A stretch of 34,568 nt of DNA from an uncultured Prolixibacteraceae bacterium (GCA_903865775.1 CAIPKZ010000309.1:1-34568); one strand, 5' to 3'. Shown: positions 1 through 8,921, counted from the first letter of the stretch. The notes: a model not told the origin generated them from the letters alone. A program made the numbers and translations.

Positions 1-71
1 AGGCCATGTGGATACCGAATATTATCTATGGAGTCCTTGCGTTCTACTTATACAAAAGAGCTGCGAGGTGA
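1..71 (+). CDS. C-terminal end of a probable LptF/LptG (YjgP/YjgQ) family permease, cut by the window edge
   Basis: Only the last 22 codons are present, in frame from base 3 and ending in TGA at 69-71. They encode a hydrophobic tail, AMWIPNIIYGVLAFYLYKRA plus AR. A final transmembrane helix opening with W-x-P-N and ending in a few basic residues is typical of Bacteroidota LptF/LptG-family permeases, inner-membrane subunits that export lipopolysaccharide. The assignment rests on this short motif alone. The gene is transcribed in the same direction as the carboxylase genes that follow, but 200 bases and possible regulatory palindromes separate them, so co-transcription is not evident. Confidence 0.45.
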   Translation, partial: AMWIPNIIYGVLAFYLYKRAAR

Positions 72-145
72 GGTCTAAAAAATCAAACTCATCATAGGAT
101 AGTTCAAAAGCAAATAAAACAGTTACTTCTGCAAATTACTTGTAA

Positions 146-161
146 ATGTTTTATAAAACAT
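146..161. promoter_or_regulatory. Perfect 16-bp palindrome upstream of the carboxylase genes
   Basis: ATGTTTTATAAAACAT equals its own reverse complement. It lies 112 bases before the carboxyltransferase start and about 20 bases before a candidate -7 box. It could be an operator, or part of a weak end signal for the upstream permease gene. No regulator is recognised. Confidence 0.25.
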
Positions 162-181
162 GTCGGGCAATAAAAAAATGA

Positions 182-189
182 TAATTTTG
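182..189 (+). promoter_or_regulatory. Candidate Bacteroidota -7 promoter box for the carboxylase operon
   Basis: TAATTTTG matches the Bacteroidota -7 consensus TAnnTTTG exactly. No good -33 TTG/TTTG is seen at the usual spacing, so the call is weak. It would give a leader of roughly 80 bases containing the inverted repeat AGAACATTGTTCT at 225-237, which could act as an operator. Confidence 0.3.
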
Positions 190-272
190 CCCTTTCTTAA
201 ACGTATTTATACAGGCACAAAAATAGAACATTGTTCTGTTTTAATAGATTATTTTAATCAAAAACAAATTCT

Positions 273-1817
273 ATGTCACTGAAAAGAAGCATTTTAGACC
301 TTCGGAAACGAAAAGATGAAGTTCGGCTGGGTGGAGGAGAGGAAGCCATTGAGAAGCAGGCCGCAATGGGTAAATTAACTGCTCGTGAACGTATCCTTGC
401 AATTGTTGACGAAGGCTCATTTCATGAATATGATATGTTCGTTGAACATGCAGGTACTGACTTCGATATGGGCAATAAAGTCCTTGCCGGCGACGGGGTA
501 GTTATCGGTACAGGAACTATTTATGGATCACCGGTTTGTTTGTTTGCTCAGGATTTTACTGTTGCAGGCGGTTCGCTGGGTTTATCGCATGCCCGTAAGA
601 TTACCAAAATTATGGATCATGCACTGAAAATGAGAGTTCCATTAATTGGTATTAACGACTCAGGTGGTGCGCGTATTCAGGAAGGTGTAAACTCTTTGGC
701 TGGTTATGGCGAAATTTTCTTCCGAAATACCCTTTCTTCAGGAGTTATTCCACAGATTTCAGTCATTCTCGGACCTTGCGCAGGTGGAGCAGTATATTCG
801 CCAGCGCTGACCGATTTTGTGTTCGTGGTTGAAAATATATCGAAAATGTTCATCACCGGACCTGCCGTTATTAAAAGTGTTCTGGGTGAAGATATTTCGA
901 TGGAAGCTCTTGGTGGTGCAAGGGTTCATGCTGAAATTACCGGAAATGCCCATTTCTATGCATTGAGCGAAAAAGAATGTTTTGAGCAGATTAAAACTCT
1001 GATTTCGTATATTCCATGGAATAATACTCAGAAAGCAAAATCATTCCCTCCTCAGGAGCCAAAAACAAAACTGAAAATTGAAAATATCGTTCCATCTGAT
1101 GCCAGGCTGCCTTACGATATTCGCGATATTATTAAATCGATTACCGACAGTTCGGAGTTCTTTGAAATCATGGAACTTTTTGCTGCCAACATTGTCATCG
1201 GATTTGGCCGCATGAATGGCGAAACGGTTGGTTTTGTTGCCAACCAGCCGATGGTACTGGCAGGTGTTCTCGATTGCGACAGTTCGGACAAAGCCGCCCG
1301 ATTCATCCGTTATTGCAATGCATTCAATATTCCGATTATTACGCTGGAAGACATGCCGGGATATTTGCCTGGTGTTGATCAGGAACATGCCGGAGTTATC
1401 CGTCACGGAGCCAAAATCCTGTATTCCTATTCAGAAGCCACAGTACCGAAAATTACTGTGATCATTCGTAAAGCCTACGGTGGTGGATACATTGCAATGA
1501 ATTCGCGCCATTTGCGTGCCGACTTCGTATTTGCATGGCCAACAGCCGAAATTGCGGTTATGGGACCTGAAGGTGCTGCGAACATTGTTTTCCGCAAGGA
1601 AATTGCAGAAGCTGCCAATCCGGAAGCCATGCGTCAGCAAAAGATTCAGGAATACAAAGATAAATTTGCCAATCCTTATGTAGCTGCATCAAAAGGTTAC
1701 ATCGACGAAGTTATTGAACCGCAGGAAACACGTAAAATCCTGCTGCATGCACTTCAGATTTCAACACACAAAGATGTTCCGGCTCCGGCTAAGAAACACG
1801 GACTTCCACCATTTTAA
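273..1817 (+). CDS. Acyl-CoA carboxylase carboxyltransferase subunit (propionyl-CoA carboxylase beta / methylmalonyl-CoA decarboxylase alpha type)
   Basis: This 514-residue biotin-dependent carboxyltransferase moves a carboxyl group between biotin on a carrier protein and an acyl-CoA, most likely propionyl-/methylmalonyl-CoA. The length and the two tandem crotonase-like halves fit the PccB/MmdA family. The N-terminal half carries the GGARIQEGV acyl-CoA-binding loop and GPCAGGAVYSPAL; the C-terminal half carries DMPGYLPG and KAYGGGYIAMNS, which form the second oxyanion site. The ATG at 273 gives the usual MSLKRSILDLRKRK start. A biotin carrier gene follows after 15 bases. No biotin carboxylase and no membrane decarboxylase subunit lies nearby, so carboxylase versus sodium-pumping decarboxylase cannot be settled here. 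Confidence 0.93.
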   Translation: MSLKRSILDLRKRKDEVRLGGGEEAIEKQAAMGKLTARERILAIVDEGSFHEYDMFVEHAGTDFDMGNKVLAGDGVVIGTGTIYGSPVCLFAQDFTVAGGSLGLSHARKITKIMDHALKMRVPLIGINDSGGARIQEGVNSLAGYGEIFFRNTLSSGVIPQISVILGPCAGGAVYSPALTDFVFVVENISKMFITGPAVIKSVLGEDISMEALGGARVHAEITGNAHFYALSEKECFEQIKTLISYIPWNNTQKAKSFPPQEPKTKLKIENIVPSDARLPYDIRDIIKSITDSSEFFEIMELFAANIVIGFGRMNGETVGFVANQPMVLAGVLDCDSSDKAARFIRYCNAFNIPIITLEDMPGYLPGVDQEHAGVIRHGAKILYSYSEATVPKITVIIRKAYGGGYIAMNSRHLRADFVFAWPTAEIAVMGPEGAANIVFRKEIAEAANPEAMRQQKIQEYKDKFANPYVAASKGYIDEVIEPQETRKILLHALQISTHKDVPAPAKKHGLPPF

Positions 1818-1832
1818 TCAAAACTAAGGATT

Positions 1833-2156
1833 ATGGCAGATCAGGAAAAACAATACATTATTGTACACAGCGCAAAATACGAAACCACTTATACTAAAAA
1901 GTACCTCAACCGGAAAGTTTGGGAAGAACCCAATTTTAACCTTATCAAATCCTACATTCCGGGAACCATTATTGATGTTTTGGTAAACGAAGGTCAGGTA
2001 TTAAAAGGCGGTAACAGTATTATTGTGCTTGAAGCAATGAAAATGTACAACGATGTTCAAATGCCTTTTGATGGGAAAATCGTAAAAATTCATATTGAAA
2101 AAGGACAAAAAATTCCCAAAAACTTTGTGATGATCGAGATTGAGCCTGTTGAATAA
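1833..2156 (+). CDS. Biotin carboxyl carrier protein (biotin/lipoyl domain)
   Basis: A 107-residue carrier whose C-terminal half, from about residue 37, is a biotinyl domain. The motif VLEAMKMYND places the biotinylated lysine at residue 70. The first 35 residues are a short charged extension. It begins 15 bases after the carboxyltransferase stop and a strong hairpin follows, so the two form a bicistron and the carrier is the partner of that enzyme. Biotin carboxylase, or an OadB-type membrane subunit, must be supplied from elsewhere. The biotin motif makes a lipoyl carrier unlikely. Confidence 0.92.
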   Translation: MADQEKQYIIVHSAKYETTYTKKYLNRKVWEEPNFNLIKSYIPGTIIDVLVNEGQVLKGGNSIIVLEAMKMYNDVQMPFDGKIVKIHIEKGQKIPKNFVMIEIEPVE

Positions 2157-2179
2157 GGTAAATCAATGAATTGAAATAG

Positions 2180-2216
2180 AGAAAGAGTGTTCCTGGTTTA
2201 TAGGAGCACTCTTTCT
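2180..2216 (+). terminator. Hairpin ending the carboxylase operon
   Basis: AGAAAGAGTGTTCCT (2180-2194) pairs with AGGAGCACTCTTTCT (2202-2216) over 15 positions with one G-T pair and a 7-base loop. It starts 23 bases after the carrier stop. The following T run is short, so termination may depend mainly on stem strength. Confidence 0.65.
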
Positions 2217-2238
2217 GTTTCCTGGATAAAGGCAATAG

Positions 2239-2273
2239 AAAATCCCTTCCATTATTGTAATGAAAGGGATTTT
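2239..2273 (-). terminator. Hairpin ending the M16 peptidase gene
   Basis: An inverted repeat with arms AAAATCCCTTCCATTA and TAATGAAAGGGATTTT pairs at 15 of 16 positions (one C-A mismatch) around a 3-base loop. It lies 30 bases beyond the peptidase stop on the minus strand. With the hairpin at 2180-2216 it separates two convergent units. Confidence 0.6.
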
Positions 2274-2302
2274 AATTTGAATGTATTATTCAGAACAACC
2301 TT

Positions 2303-5113
2303 TTATGGTTTCGGGTTAAAGATGATGTCAACCACATCAGCTTTTGCAAGGAATAATTGTACAAATTTCTGCACCTGTGCAGTGGTCATTTTCTGAAGTA
2401 TCTGTTCAAAGTTTTTACCAGATGTCGGGTCATACGAATACGTGTAGTAGGTATTCAAAGACTGAAGCCAGTAACTGTTGTGCAGTTTTGACTGTTCACG
2501 GTTCTTTAGGAGGCTTTCAACTGCCTTGTCCAAATCTGTGGCGGTAGGACCGTTTGCTTTTATCTTGTCGATCTCACGATAGATAATCGCTTTCATTTGC
2601 TGTGCTTTTTCCGGATCGGTATCAAAGGTCATATTAAGACTTTTGTCGGTTTTTGGAAATTTTGAGGAACTGGCCGAAACACGAACACCATACGACCCAC
2701 CTTCTTTTTCGCGAATTTCTTCGATGTAGCGCAGATTCAGAATATCGCGGAACACACTCAGTAAAAGGTTTTGTTCAGGCGAATAGTTCATTCTGGCCAT
2801 GTAGTTTACCACAACAGTCGACTTTTTAACTTCAAGCGGGATTTCAATTTCGCGGACAGTTTTACCTTTTGGCCACTCAATATTTCGGTCTATCCAAGTC
2901 TCGTTGCGCGGCAGATTGGTCAACGATCCAATGTATTTTTCGGCCATTGCCTGAGCAGTTGCTTCATCAATATTTCCGACAATAATGTAAATAAAATCAC
3001 CGGCATCAACAAAGCGTTCTCTGTAAATGGTCTCCATTTGTTCCATCGAAATTTCGTTGAACAATTCCGGAGTCATTAGTTTGGTACGCGGATTTTTACA
3101 GGTGAAGATTAAATTCAAAGAGTCGCCAATAATTTTCTGCGGATTGTTTGCCATGTTTTCTACATAAGCTTTGTAGCGGCCTAGCAGTGCATCGTAGGCT
3201 TCTTTGTCGAAGCGAGGATTTTCGAATTGCAGATACAACAATTGCATCATCGTTTCAAAGTCTTTTGGAGTACTCGATCCGTTGAAGGATTCATTCAGGT
3301 CGGATAATCCAACACCAAGGCTTGCCTTCTTGCCGGTCAGCGCTTTTTTCAAGGCTGTGGCATCGTATTCGCCCAATCCAAACGAACCAATGAACTGGTT
3401 CAGCATCATTGCCGAAGCAACTTTTTCGTTTTCTACTTTCGAGCTTCCACCGTTACTCAAAGCTATCAACGACACCTGATCTTTTTCGTAATCGGCCTGT
3501 CGGAAAACGACTTTGGTTTCGTTGCCCAGGGTCCATTCTACTGCGTTAAACTCAGGAAGTTTCTTGGTGCTTTTTACTTTCGATCCGGTTAATTCTTTTT
3601 TGATCAGGTCGGTAGAAACCACCTGATCGGCATAAGGCTCAACCTTTGACTGTTCGATTTCAGCCATAATGGATAATGCCTCTTCTTTGGTCAGGTGTTT
3701 AGCTTCCGGCTTGTCGGGTCCCATCACAACAATCACGCGGTTTTCGGGAGTTATCCACTGTTTGGCTTTGGCCGAAACCTCTTCAACCGAAATAGTAGGT
3801 AAAACCATCTGCATAAATTCCCAGTCAAAATCCATGGAAGTTATCGGTTCTCCATCGATGTAATTGTTTTTGTAATCAGAGGCATATTGATCGTTGGAGA
3901 TCTTATCTCGCTGTTTATAGCGGCTTTCAGTTGATGTCAAAAGGTTTGTTTTGGCACGTTCCAGTTCATCCGGAGTAAAGCCATGCTGGTAAATCCGCTG
4001 AGCTTCAGTGTAAATCGATTTAAATGCCACATCATCCTGATCGGGTTTGGCCGAAGCTGAAACTGAGAAAGTTTGGTAACCCGAAACAAAGCCGCCATAG
4101 CCAAGACTTCCTGAAATAAATGGCGTAACTCCTTTTTGAAGCAGTTCAGTGATACGGTCTCTGGCCATCATGCCAAACAGTGACTGAATGGTTTGTTCGC
4201 GGAGATAGTTCAGGTTTTTTTCTGAAGTCTCAGGAGCTTTGTGTTTAATGTATAGCGAAACTGAATAACTGTCGGCTTCCTTGTCGGTTGCCAAAACATA
4301 CAATGGATCTTTGTGTTCAGGAACTTCATAAAATTCACGTTTTTGCGGATTTTTAACAGGCTCAATTTTCGAAAACAAAGCTTTCACTTTTTGCTCAACG
4401 GCATCCACATCAATGTCTCCAACAATGGCAATGGCCTGCAAATCGGTACGATACCAATCGGTATAGAAATTCCGGAGCGTTTCGTATTTAAAATTCTTAA
4501 TCACATCCAAATCACCAATCACATCGCGGTTCATGTATTTCGAACCGTTCAGCAAAACAGGCAGAAATTGCCGTTGCATGCGAAATCCAGCAGTACGGCG
4601 AGTTCTCCATTCTTCAGTAATTACGCCTCGTTCGGCATCAATTTCTTCATCGGTGAGTAAAAGAAAATCAGCCCAGTCGTTTAAAACCAGTAGGCAGGTG
4701 TCTACTAAACCTTCATGTTTCACCGGAACATCGCTTAAATTGTAAACGGTTTCACCGAAACTCGTGTAAGCATTAATGTTTCGTCCAAACGAAACTCCAT
4801 GTTTTTCGAGGGTATTGATAATCCCTTTTCCGGGAAAATGTTGGGTGCCATTGAAAGCCATATGTTCCAGAAAATGAGCCAGACCATTCTGATCATCGTT
4901 TTCGAGCAGTGCACCTACGTTTTGAATAATGTAAAAACTTGCCCGTTCTTTTGGCTCTTCATTATGCCGGATGTAATAGGTCATTCCATTGGCAAGTTTA
5001 CCTGTCCTAACTGCCGGATCAACCGGAGCTGGCTGTAACAGGGCATTCTGGCTAAATCCCAATCCTGACAATTGCATCAATGCAACAATCAGTACTAATC
5101 TGAATTTGATCAT
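2303..5113 (-). CDS. Secreted M16 family zinc metallopeptidase (pitrilysin/insulinase type, two-domain)
   Basis: A 936-residue exported peptidase of the inverted-zinc family. Starting at the ATG at 5113 gives a good signal peptide (MIKFRLVLIVALMQLSG, cleaved near residue 21-22); an ATG 12 codons upstream would only add a charged leader. The catalytic half carries HFLEH (His80, Glu83, His84), with Glu161 spaced as expected for the third zinc ligand. A second M16 half, from about residue 530, lacks the motif and should form the inactive side of the clam-shell. The expected location is periplasmic or surface, degrading peptides. It is monocistronic, with its own hairpin at 2239-2273. The substrate is unknown. 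Confidence 0.92.
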   Translation of the reverse strand: MIKFRLVLIVALMQLSGLGFSQNALLQPAPVDPAVRTGKLANGMTYYIRHNEEPKERASFYIIQNVGALLENDDQNGLAHFLEHMAFNGTQHFPGKGIINTLEKHGVSFGRNINAYTSFGETVYNLSDVPVKHEGLVDTCLLVLNDWADFLLLTDEEIDAERGVITEEWRTRRTAGFRMQRQFLPVLLNGSKYMNRDVIGDLDVIKNFKYETLRNFYTDWYRTDLQAIAIVGDIDVDAVEQKVKALFSKIEPVKNPQKREFYEVPEHKDPLYVLATDKEADSYSVSLYIKHKAPETSEKNLNYLREQTIQSLFGMMARDRITELLQKGVTPFISGSLGYGGFVSGYQTFSVSASAKPDQDDVAFKSIYTEAQRIYQHGFTPDELERAKTNLLTSTESRYKQRDKISNDQYASDYKNNYIDGEPITSMDFDWEFMQMVLPTISVEEVSAKAKQWITPENRVIVVMGPDKPEAKHLTKEEALSIMAEIEQSKVEPYADQVVSTDLIKKELTGSKVKSTKKLPEFNAVEWTLGNETKVVFRQADYEKDQVSLIALSNGGSSKVENEKVASAMMLNQFIGSFGLGEYDATALKKALTGKKASLGVGLSDLNESFNGSSTPKDFETMMQLLYLQFENPRFDKEAYDALLGRYKAYVENMANNPQKIIGDSLNLIFTCKNPRTKLMTPELFNEISMEQMETIYRERFVDAGDFIYIIVGNIDEATAQAMAEKYIGSLTNLPRNETWIDRNIEWPKGKTVREIEIPLEVKKSTVVVNYMARMNYSPEQNLLLSVFRDILNLRYIEEIREKEGGSYGVRVSASSSKFPKTDKSLNMTFDTDPEKAQQMKAIIYREIDKIKANGPTATDLDKAVESLLKNREQSKLHNSYWLQSLNTYYTYSYDPTSGKNFEQILQKMTTAQVQKFVQLFLAKADVVDIIFNPKP

Positions 5114-5224
5114 AAGTACGTCTTTATTTGGTTTTGTTTTTGCCGACAAGATTTATTAGGGTGGCTTGTCATAATACTACCCGATAGGTAACAGACAGGT
5201 GTTCATTATTACAAATAATCAGTA

Positions 5225-6871
5225 TTATTTTTTCTGATCAATCCGTTTCAGTAAGACGAAACCACCTTTTTTTTCCACAAAAACAAGTTGTGGATTTTGA
5301 TCAAGAATTGTTTGCATTGCGGTTACTTTTACCACGAAATATACCTCGCGGCCGGTTTCTCCATGCAATAGAAATTCCTGTTCATCACAATCCAAACATG
5401 CTCTTTGAGGTTTGTCGGAATAGAAATACGGAGCATAACTTTTGTATCCCAAAGTTGAGATCCAGGCCGGCTTTCCTTTAAAAGCAGATATAAATCCGAT
5501 GGCTGGTCCTTGTGAATACTGCTCAATTTTCGGAACCACCATAAACATGAAAAGCAGCACGAAAAGTGCAGTACTTAAAAAAATGGTTAATACCTGTTTA
5601 AATCCCCGCAGGAAAAAAACTGCAACGATCAGGGCTATTCCAAAGGCTGCGCCAACCATAAACTCGAATCCGCCCCAATGAACAGCCGTATCGATGCAGG
5701 CTATGGCAAAATCATCTTTAATATATTTTTTCAGGACAGAGGAAGGTATGCCTGTTGCAATGAGTTGAACAAGGCCAGGAGCAATGGCCCAAATGGTTCC
5801 CAGAAAAAGAATCAATGTTTTTTCAAGTTTATTTAAGCTTAGCTTGTTGATATACATATCATACAACGATACTGCGGCCAGATAGCTCAAAGGAAAATAG
5901 CACAGTGAACTGTAATGGACAATCTTGGTTTTGATCAAAGAGAAAATTACGAGGACCACACAAAATAATATTATCATCAGCTTTCGGTAGTCATTATTTT
6001 CAGTACTTTTCCGAAAGAAAGCCCGGAAAGCCAATATTGATGTAGGAAACACACCCACAAACAAAACAATTGGATGGTAGAAAACGCTGCCACCGTGACC
6101 GGCATCTTCCGTTTGCATCAGCTTCATCTGGTATGTGAAGAAATCGGAGACCAGTTGCCAGTTACCAATAGCGATTTGATACAGGTGGTAAGCTCCACCA
6201 GTCAAAATAAGAACAACACTAAAAATCAATAAATCAACCCATTTCAGAAATTTTAATTTTCGTTCGAGCAATAAATACAGGCCAATTGAAACGCCAAATA
6301 ACAAAATGGCAACCGGACCTTTCGTTAATGTCGCCAAACCAAGAATTCCGGCAGAAAGAATAACATTTATTATTCCATTGCCTTTCAATTCTCTCTTTCC
6401 GATGTGATTGAAAGCAAAATAAATAGCGGTGAATATAAACAGGTTAAACCAAGGGTCGATGATTCCGGACTTAAAATACAGAAAAGGTAGAATTGATGCG
6501 CCATAAGCAATTGTCCAGGCTAATCCAAATTTGTAGTTCCGCAAGCTATTGCCAATTTCAAACAAAACCAGCAAACTCAGCACTCCGCAAATTGCATTGG
6601 GGAACCGTGCTGCAAACTCATTGATTCCAAAGATTTTCATACTTAGAACCTGCATCCAGATAAACAATGGCGGCTTCTCCCAAAATGGCATGAAATTGAT
6701 CCGGACAGTACTGTAATCTCCGGTTGTGATCATTTCGCGCGCCGATTCAGCAAAATTGATTTCATCCCAATCAAACAGATGGACTAAACCATTGAATGGT
6801 AAAAACAGCAGAAGGGCAATGAGTATTATTAATAACCTGATCCGGTTTTCAATCGACAAGTTTTGAATCAT
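5225..6871 (-). CDS. Glycosyltransferase family 39 / ArnT-like integral membrane transferase
   Basis: A 548-residue polytopic protein with about a dozen hydrophobic segments and a polar C-terminal domain. Near the N-terminus, DWDE (residues 34-37) followed by NFAESAREM is the first-loop acidic motif of the PMT/ArnT superfamily, and PFWEKPPLFIW is a second family signature. Such enzymes use a polyprenyl-phosphate-linked sugar and transfer it to lipid A, other lipids or proteins on the periplasmic face. Its ATG overlaps the end of the PAP2 gene by 4 bases, so the two are translationally coupled. The pairing suggests glycolipid modification with recycling of the polyprenyl carrier. Donor and acceptor cannot be told from sequence. 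Confidence 0.85.
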   Translation of the reverse strand: MIQNLSIENRIRLLIILIALLLFLPFNGLVHLFDWDEINFAESAREMITTGDYSTVRINFMPFWEKPPLFIWMQVLSMKIFGINEFAARFPNAICGVLSLLVLFEIGNSLRNYKFGLAWTIAYGASILPFLYFKSGIIDPWFNLFIFTAIYFAFNHIGKRELKGNGIINVILSAGILGLATLTKGPVAILLFGVSIGLYLLLERKLKFLKWVDLLIFSVVLILTGGAYHLYQIAIGNWQLVSDFFTYQMKLMQTEDAGHGGSVFYHPIVLFVGVFPTSILAFRAFFRKSTENNDYRKLMIILFCVVLVIFSLIKTKIVHYSSLCYFPLSYLAAVSLYDMYINKLSLNKLEKTLILFLGTIWAIAPGLVQLIATGIPSSVLKKYIKDDFAIACIDTAVHWGGFEFMVGAAFGIALIVAVFFLRGFKQVLTIFLSTALFVLLFMFMVVPKIEQYSQGPAIGFISAFKGKPAWISTLGYKSYAPYFYSDKPQRACLDCDEQEFLLHGETGREVYFVVKVTAMQTILDQNPQLVFVEKKGGFVLLKRIDQKK

Positions 6872-7569
6872 AGGATTTGTTTTCTAAAAGGATTTTTCGG
6901 TCTCAGTTCAATTTTTTTATCTATCCATGGATTTTTAATCTGCCTGCTAAAATAATAAATCGGGATGGTTATTGATACGGCGATATAGGAACCGACGAAA
7001 ACATCCAAAGGAAAATGGGCAGAAAGATAAATCCGCGAAAAGCTAACCAAGGCAGCAGTGCAAAAAAGGACGAATTTGAGATATTGGTTTTTGCTCAGAA
7101 TAGAAAGGTATAAAAATACACTGAAGACTGTAGCAGTGTGACCTGAGGGGAAACTATACAGCAAAGGTGGATCGAATGCTGGTACATGCCGTATCACCTC
7201 GGTAAATTCAAAATAAACGACAGGACGGTCAAATTCAGGGAAATAATACCTTTTTAAAAGCGTAACGATAATTGATATGATGGAGCTTGCTGTTAGAAAA
7301 GTTAGCGATTCGCGAAATGATACAAAAAGTAAAATGATGACAAGAAAATAAGGGACAAATCCATCGCCCAAATCGGTTAGGTAATAAAAAAAGTGATCGG
7401 CAAATGTTGAATTGTAGCTGTTTATATTCAGGAATAAACCGGCACTCCCATGAATTCCGATAAGGAATAGGAGGTATGTTGAAAGCAGAAAAAATGGAAC
7501 AATAAAATTTTTATTATCCTGGATTACCTTTAAAATCCCGGAAGCTTTCTTTAAAGAGAATATACTCAT
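6868..7569 (-). CDS. PAP2 superfamily membrane phosphatase
   Basis: A 233-residue inner-membrane phosphatase with about six hydrophobic segments and all three PAP2 motifs. Motif 1 is K106...R115-P116, with an eight-residue gap instead of the usual six; motif 2 is PSGH (141-144); motif 3 is SR-x5-H-x3-D (Arg179, His185, Asp189). The fold dephosphorylates lipid phosphates such as undecaprenyl pyrophosphate or lipid A phosphate. The ATG at 7569 is preferred over an upstream TTG at 7581 because a candidate promoter at 7588-7595 leaves little room for the longer form. It overlaps the downstream GT39 gene by 4 bases. Undecaprenyl-pyrophosphate phosphatase and lipid A phosphatase are the main alternatives. 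Confidence 0.88.
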   Translation of the reverse strand: MSIFSLKKASGILKVIQDNKNFIVPFFLLSTYLLFLIGIHGSAGLFLNINSYNSTFADHFFYYLTDLGDGFVPYFLVIILLFVSFRESLTFLTASSIISIIVTLLKRYYFPEFDRPVVYFEFTEVIRHVPAFDPPLLYSFPSGHTATVFSVFLYLSILSKNQYLKFVLFCTAALVSFSRIYLSAHFPLDVFVGSYIAVSITIPIYYFSRQIKNPWIDKKIELRPKNPFRKQIL

Positions 7570-7587
7570 TGGAACCAGCAATTTTCA

Positions 7588-7595
7588 CAAAGATA
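7588..7595 (-). promoter_or_regulatory. Candidate -7 box for the PAP2/GT39 operon
   Basis: Reading the minus strand, TATCTTTG matches TAnnTTTG. A TTTG at 7610-7613 lies 14 bases upstream, shorter than the usual -33 spacing. Transcription would start just before the ATG at 7569, which supports that start. Confidence 0.3.
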
Positions 7596-7691
7596 GTATC
7601 CTGATATTTCAAAACGATGTCATCTCGTAAAATTGCTTCAATTTTGCCTTAATTTTGATTTTCAAACTTCGCAGGAACTTCATGGGAACGG

Positions 7692-8921
7692 TTAATTCTG
7701 GCTTGGATCCATTACCTTTCCAATAAACAGGATGGCATTGGTATCTTTCTCCCGGATTGCAAAAACAAACGGATGATCAACCCGGAAGGTATTCAGATCG
7801 GGTCCTACAGAAGTTACACCAACGGTAATTCCGGTGACTGCCGCAGCTTCGGTTCCGCGCTCATCAACTTTGATGTAGGTTTTGTGCATCACTTCCGAAA
7901 TAACCAGTTTGGCATCATCCGAAATTCCGCTCAGGTCAGCTTTTCCATCTTCAAAAGCATCAGTCATTCCCAAAGCGTTCAATTGATCAACCAGACTTTT
8001 ATCGAATTTGAACTCGAACTTCGGAAGGAATACTTTTTTCTTTTGTTCGGTCATCTTCGAAATCCATTCGTTGATATGATCTGAAGTCAACAGTGAAATC
8101 ACATCACTGGTGGTTTTTCCTTCATCGGGCAAAAAAATCAGCATCGAATATTTACCGCTTCCATAAGGCATTTCAAGAAGTTGAAAATCTGTATTGCTGA
8201 AGTAATTGAACGGATTGTCGATGTACATGGTCGGAACCTGAATTACCGAATTTCCTTCTCTGATAAATGACAAATCATAGGTTTCCTTCGGATCAAAACG
8301 GTATTTCCACTCGCCATTAAAATAAATGGCATTCAAGAGATACATCACATCTTCAGGATTTACCTTTTCGATAATCTTTTCGATTTTACCTTTGGTTTTC
8401 GTATTGACCCAACTGTTCACGGTATTCAGTGTTTCCGCAGTTTTTGAAAAATCGAGTCCTGAAACTTCAGCCAGATAATAGTCCTGGTCGGTGGTAATGA
8501 AATCGGACTTGACTTTGAACGTATTCCGGTAAAAAATCGCATTCGAAATCGAGAGTTCCACTTTCGGATCATGGCTTATCAATGAAGAAACCAGATCTTT
8601 ATAGCTTGTGTTGATATCATCCGAAGTCAGATTGGCTTTGTGCAGCATTTCTTCCATCTGCAATTTGGTATTTCCTTCGGTTCCATTATATACCATGGCC
8701 AGTGCGAGAGAAACGCTTAATGGTGAAATCATGGTGTTTTTTGGTTCAGTGAGTGATGCATTCACTTTTTGGAAGATTTCAAATCCAAACTGATTGTCAG
8801 CCGAAATGATTTTAGCCGATTTTTCTGAAGGAGATAAATCAGAAACCTGAGGTACTTCGGGTTTATCGCTGCAGGCGGCGATTAGAATCACCAATACTAA
8901 AAATGAAAATATTCGTTTCAT
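7692..8921 (-). CDS. Lipoprotein serpin (serine protease inhibitor family)
   Basis: A full-length serpin of 409 residues behind a lipoprotein signal: MKRIFSFLVLVILIAAC, acylated at Cys17. The ATG at 8921 is chosen because it starts this signal; the upstream in-frame extension has no export signal. Serpin signatures run throughout: the N-terminal helix (GFEIFQKVNASL), the breach/shutter region, YLLNAIYFNGEW, and near the C-terminus the hinge DERGTEAAAVTGITVG followed by DHPFVFAIREKDTNAILFIGKV. The small-residue hinge is typical of inhibitory serpins. Counting from the hinge puts P1 near Thr in GVTSV, suggesting a target with elastase-like preference (inference). A surface role against foreign or host proteases is plausible. 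No operon partner is apparent; it is divergent from the sigma gene. Confidence 0.93.
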   Translation of the reverse strand: MKRIFSFLVLVILIAACSDKPEVPQVSDLSPSEKSAKIISADNQFGFEIFQKVNASLTEPKNTMISPLSVSLALAMVYNGTEGNTKLQMEEMLHKANLTSDDINTSYKDLVSSLISHDPKVELSISNAIFYRNTFKVKSDFITTDQDYYLAEVSGLDFSKTAETLNTVNSWVNTKTKGKIEKIIEKVNPEDVMYLLNAIYFNGEWKYRFDPKETYDLSFIREGNSVIQVPTMYIDNPFNYFSNTDFQLLEMPYGSGKYSMLIFLPDEGKTTSDVISLLTSDHINEWISKMTEQKKKVFLPKFEFKFDKSLVDQLNALGMTDAFEDGKADLSGISDDAKLVISEVMHKTYIKVDERGTEAAAVTGITVGVTSVGPDLNTFRVDHPFVFAIREKDTNAILFIGKVMDPSQN

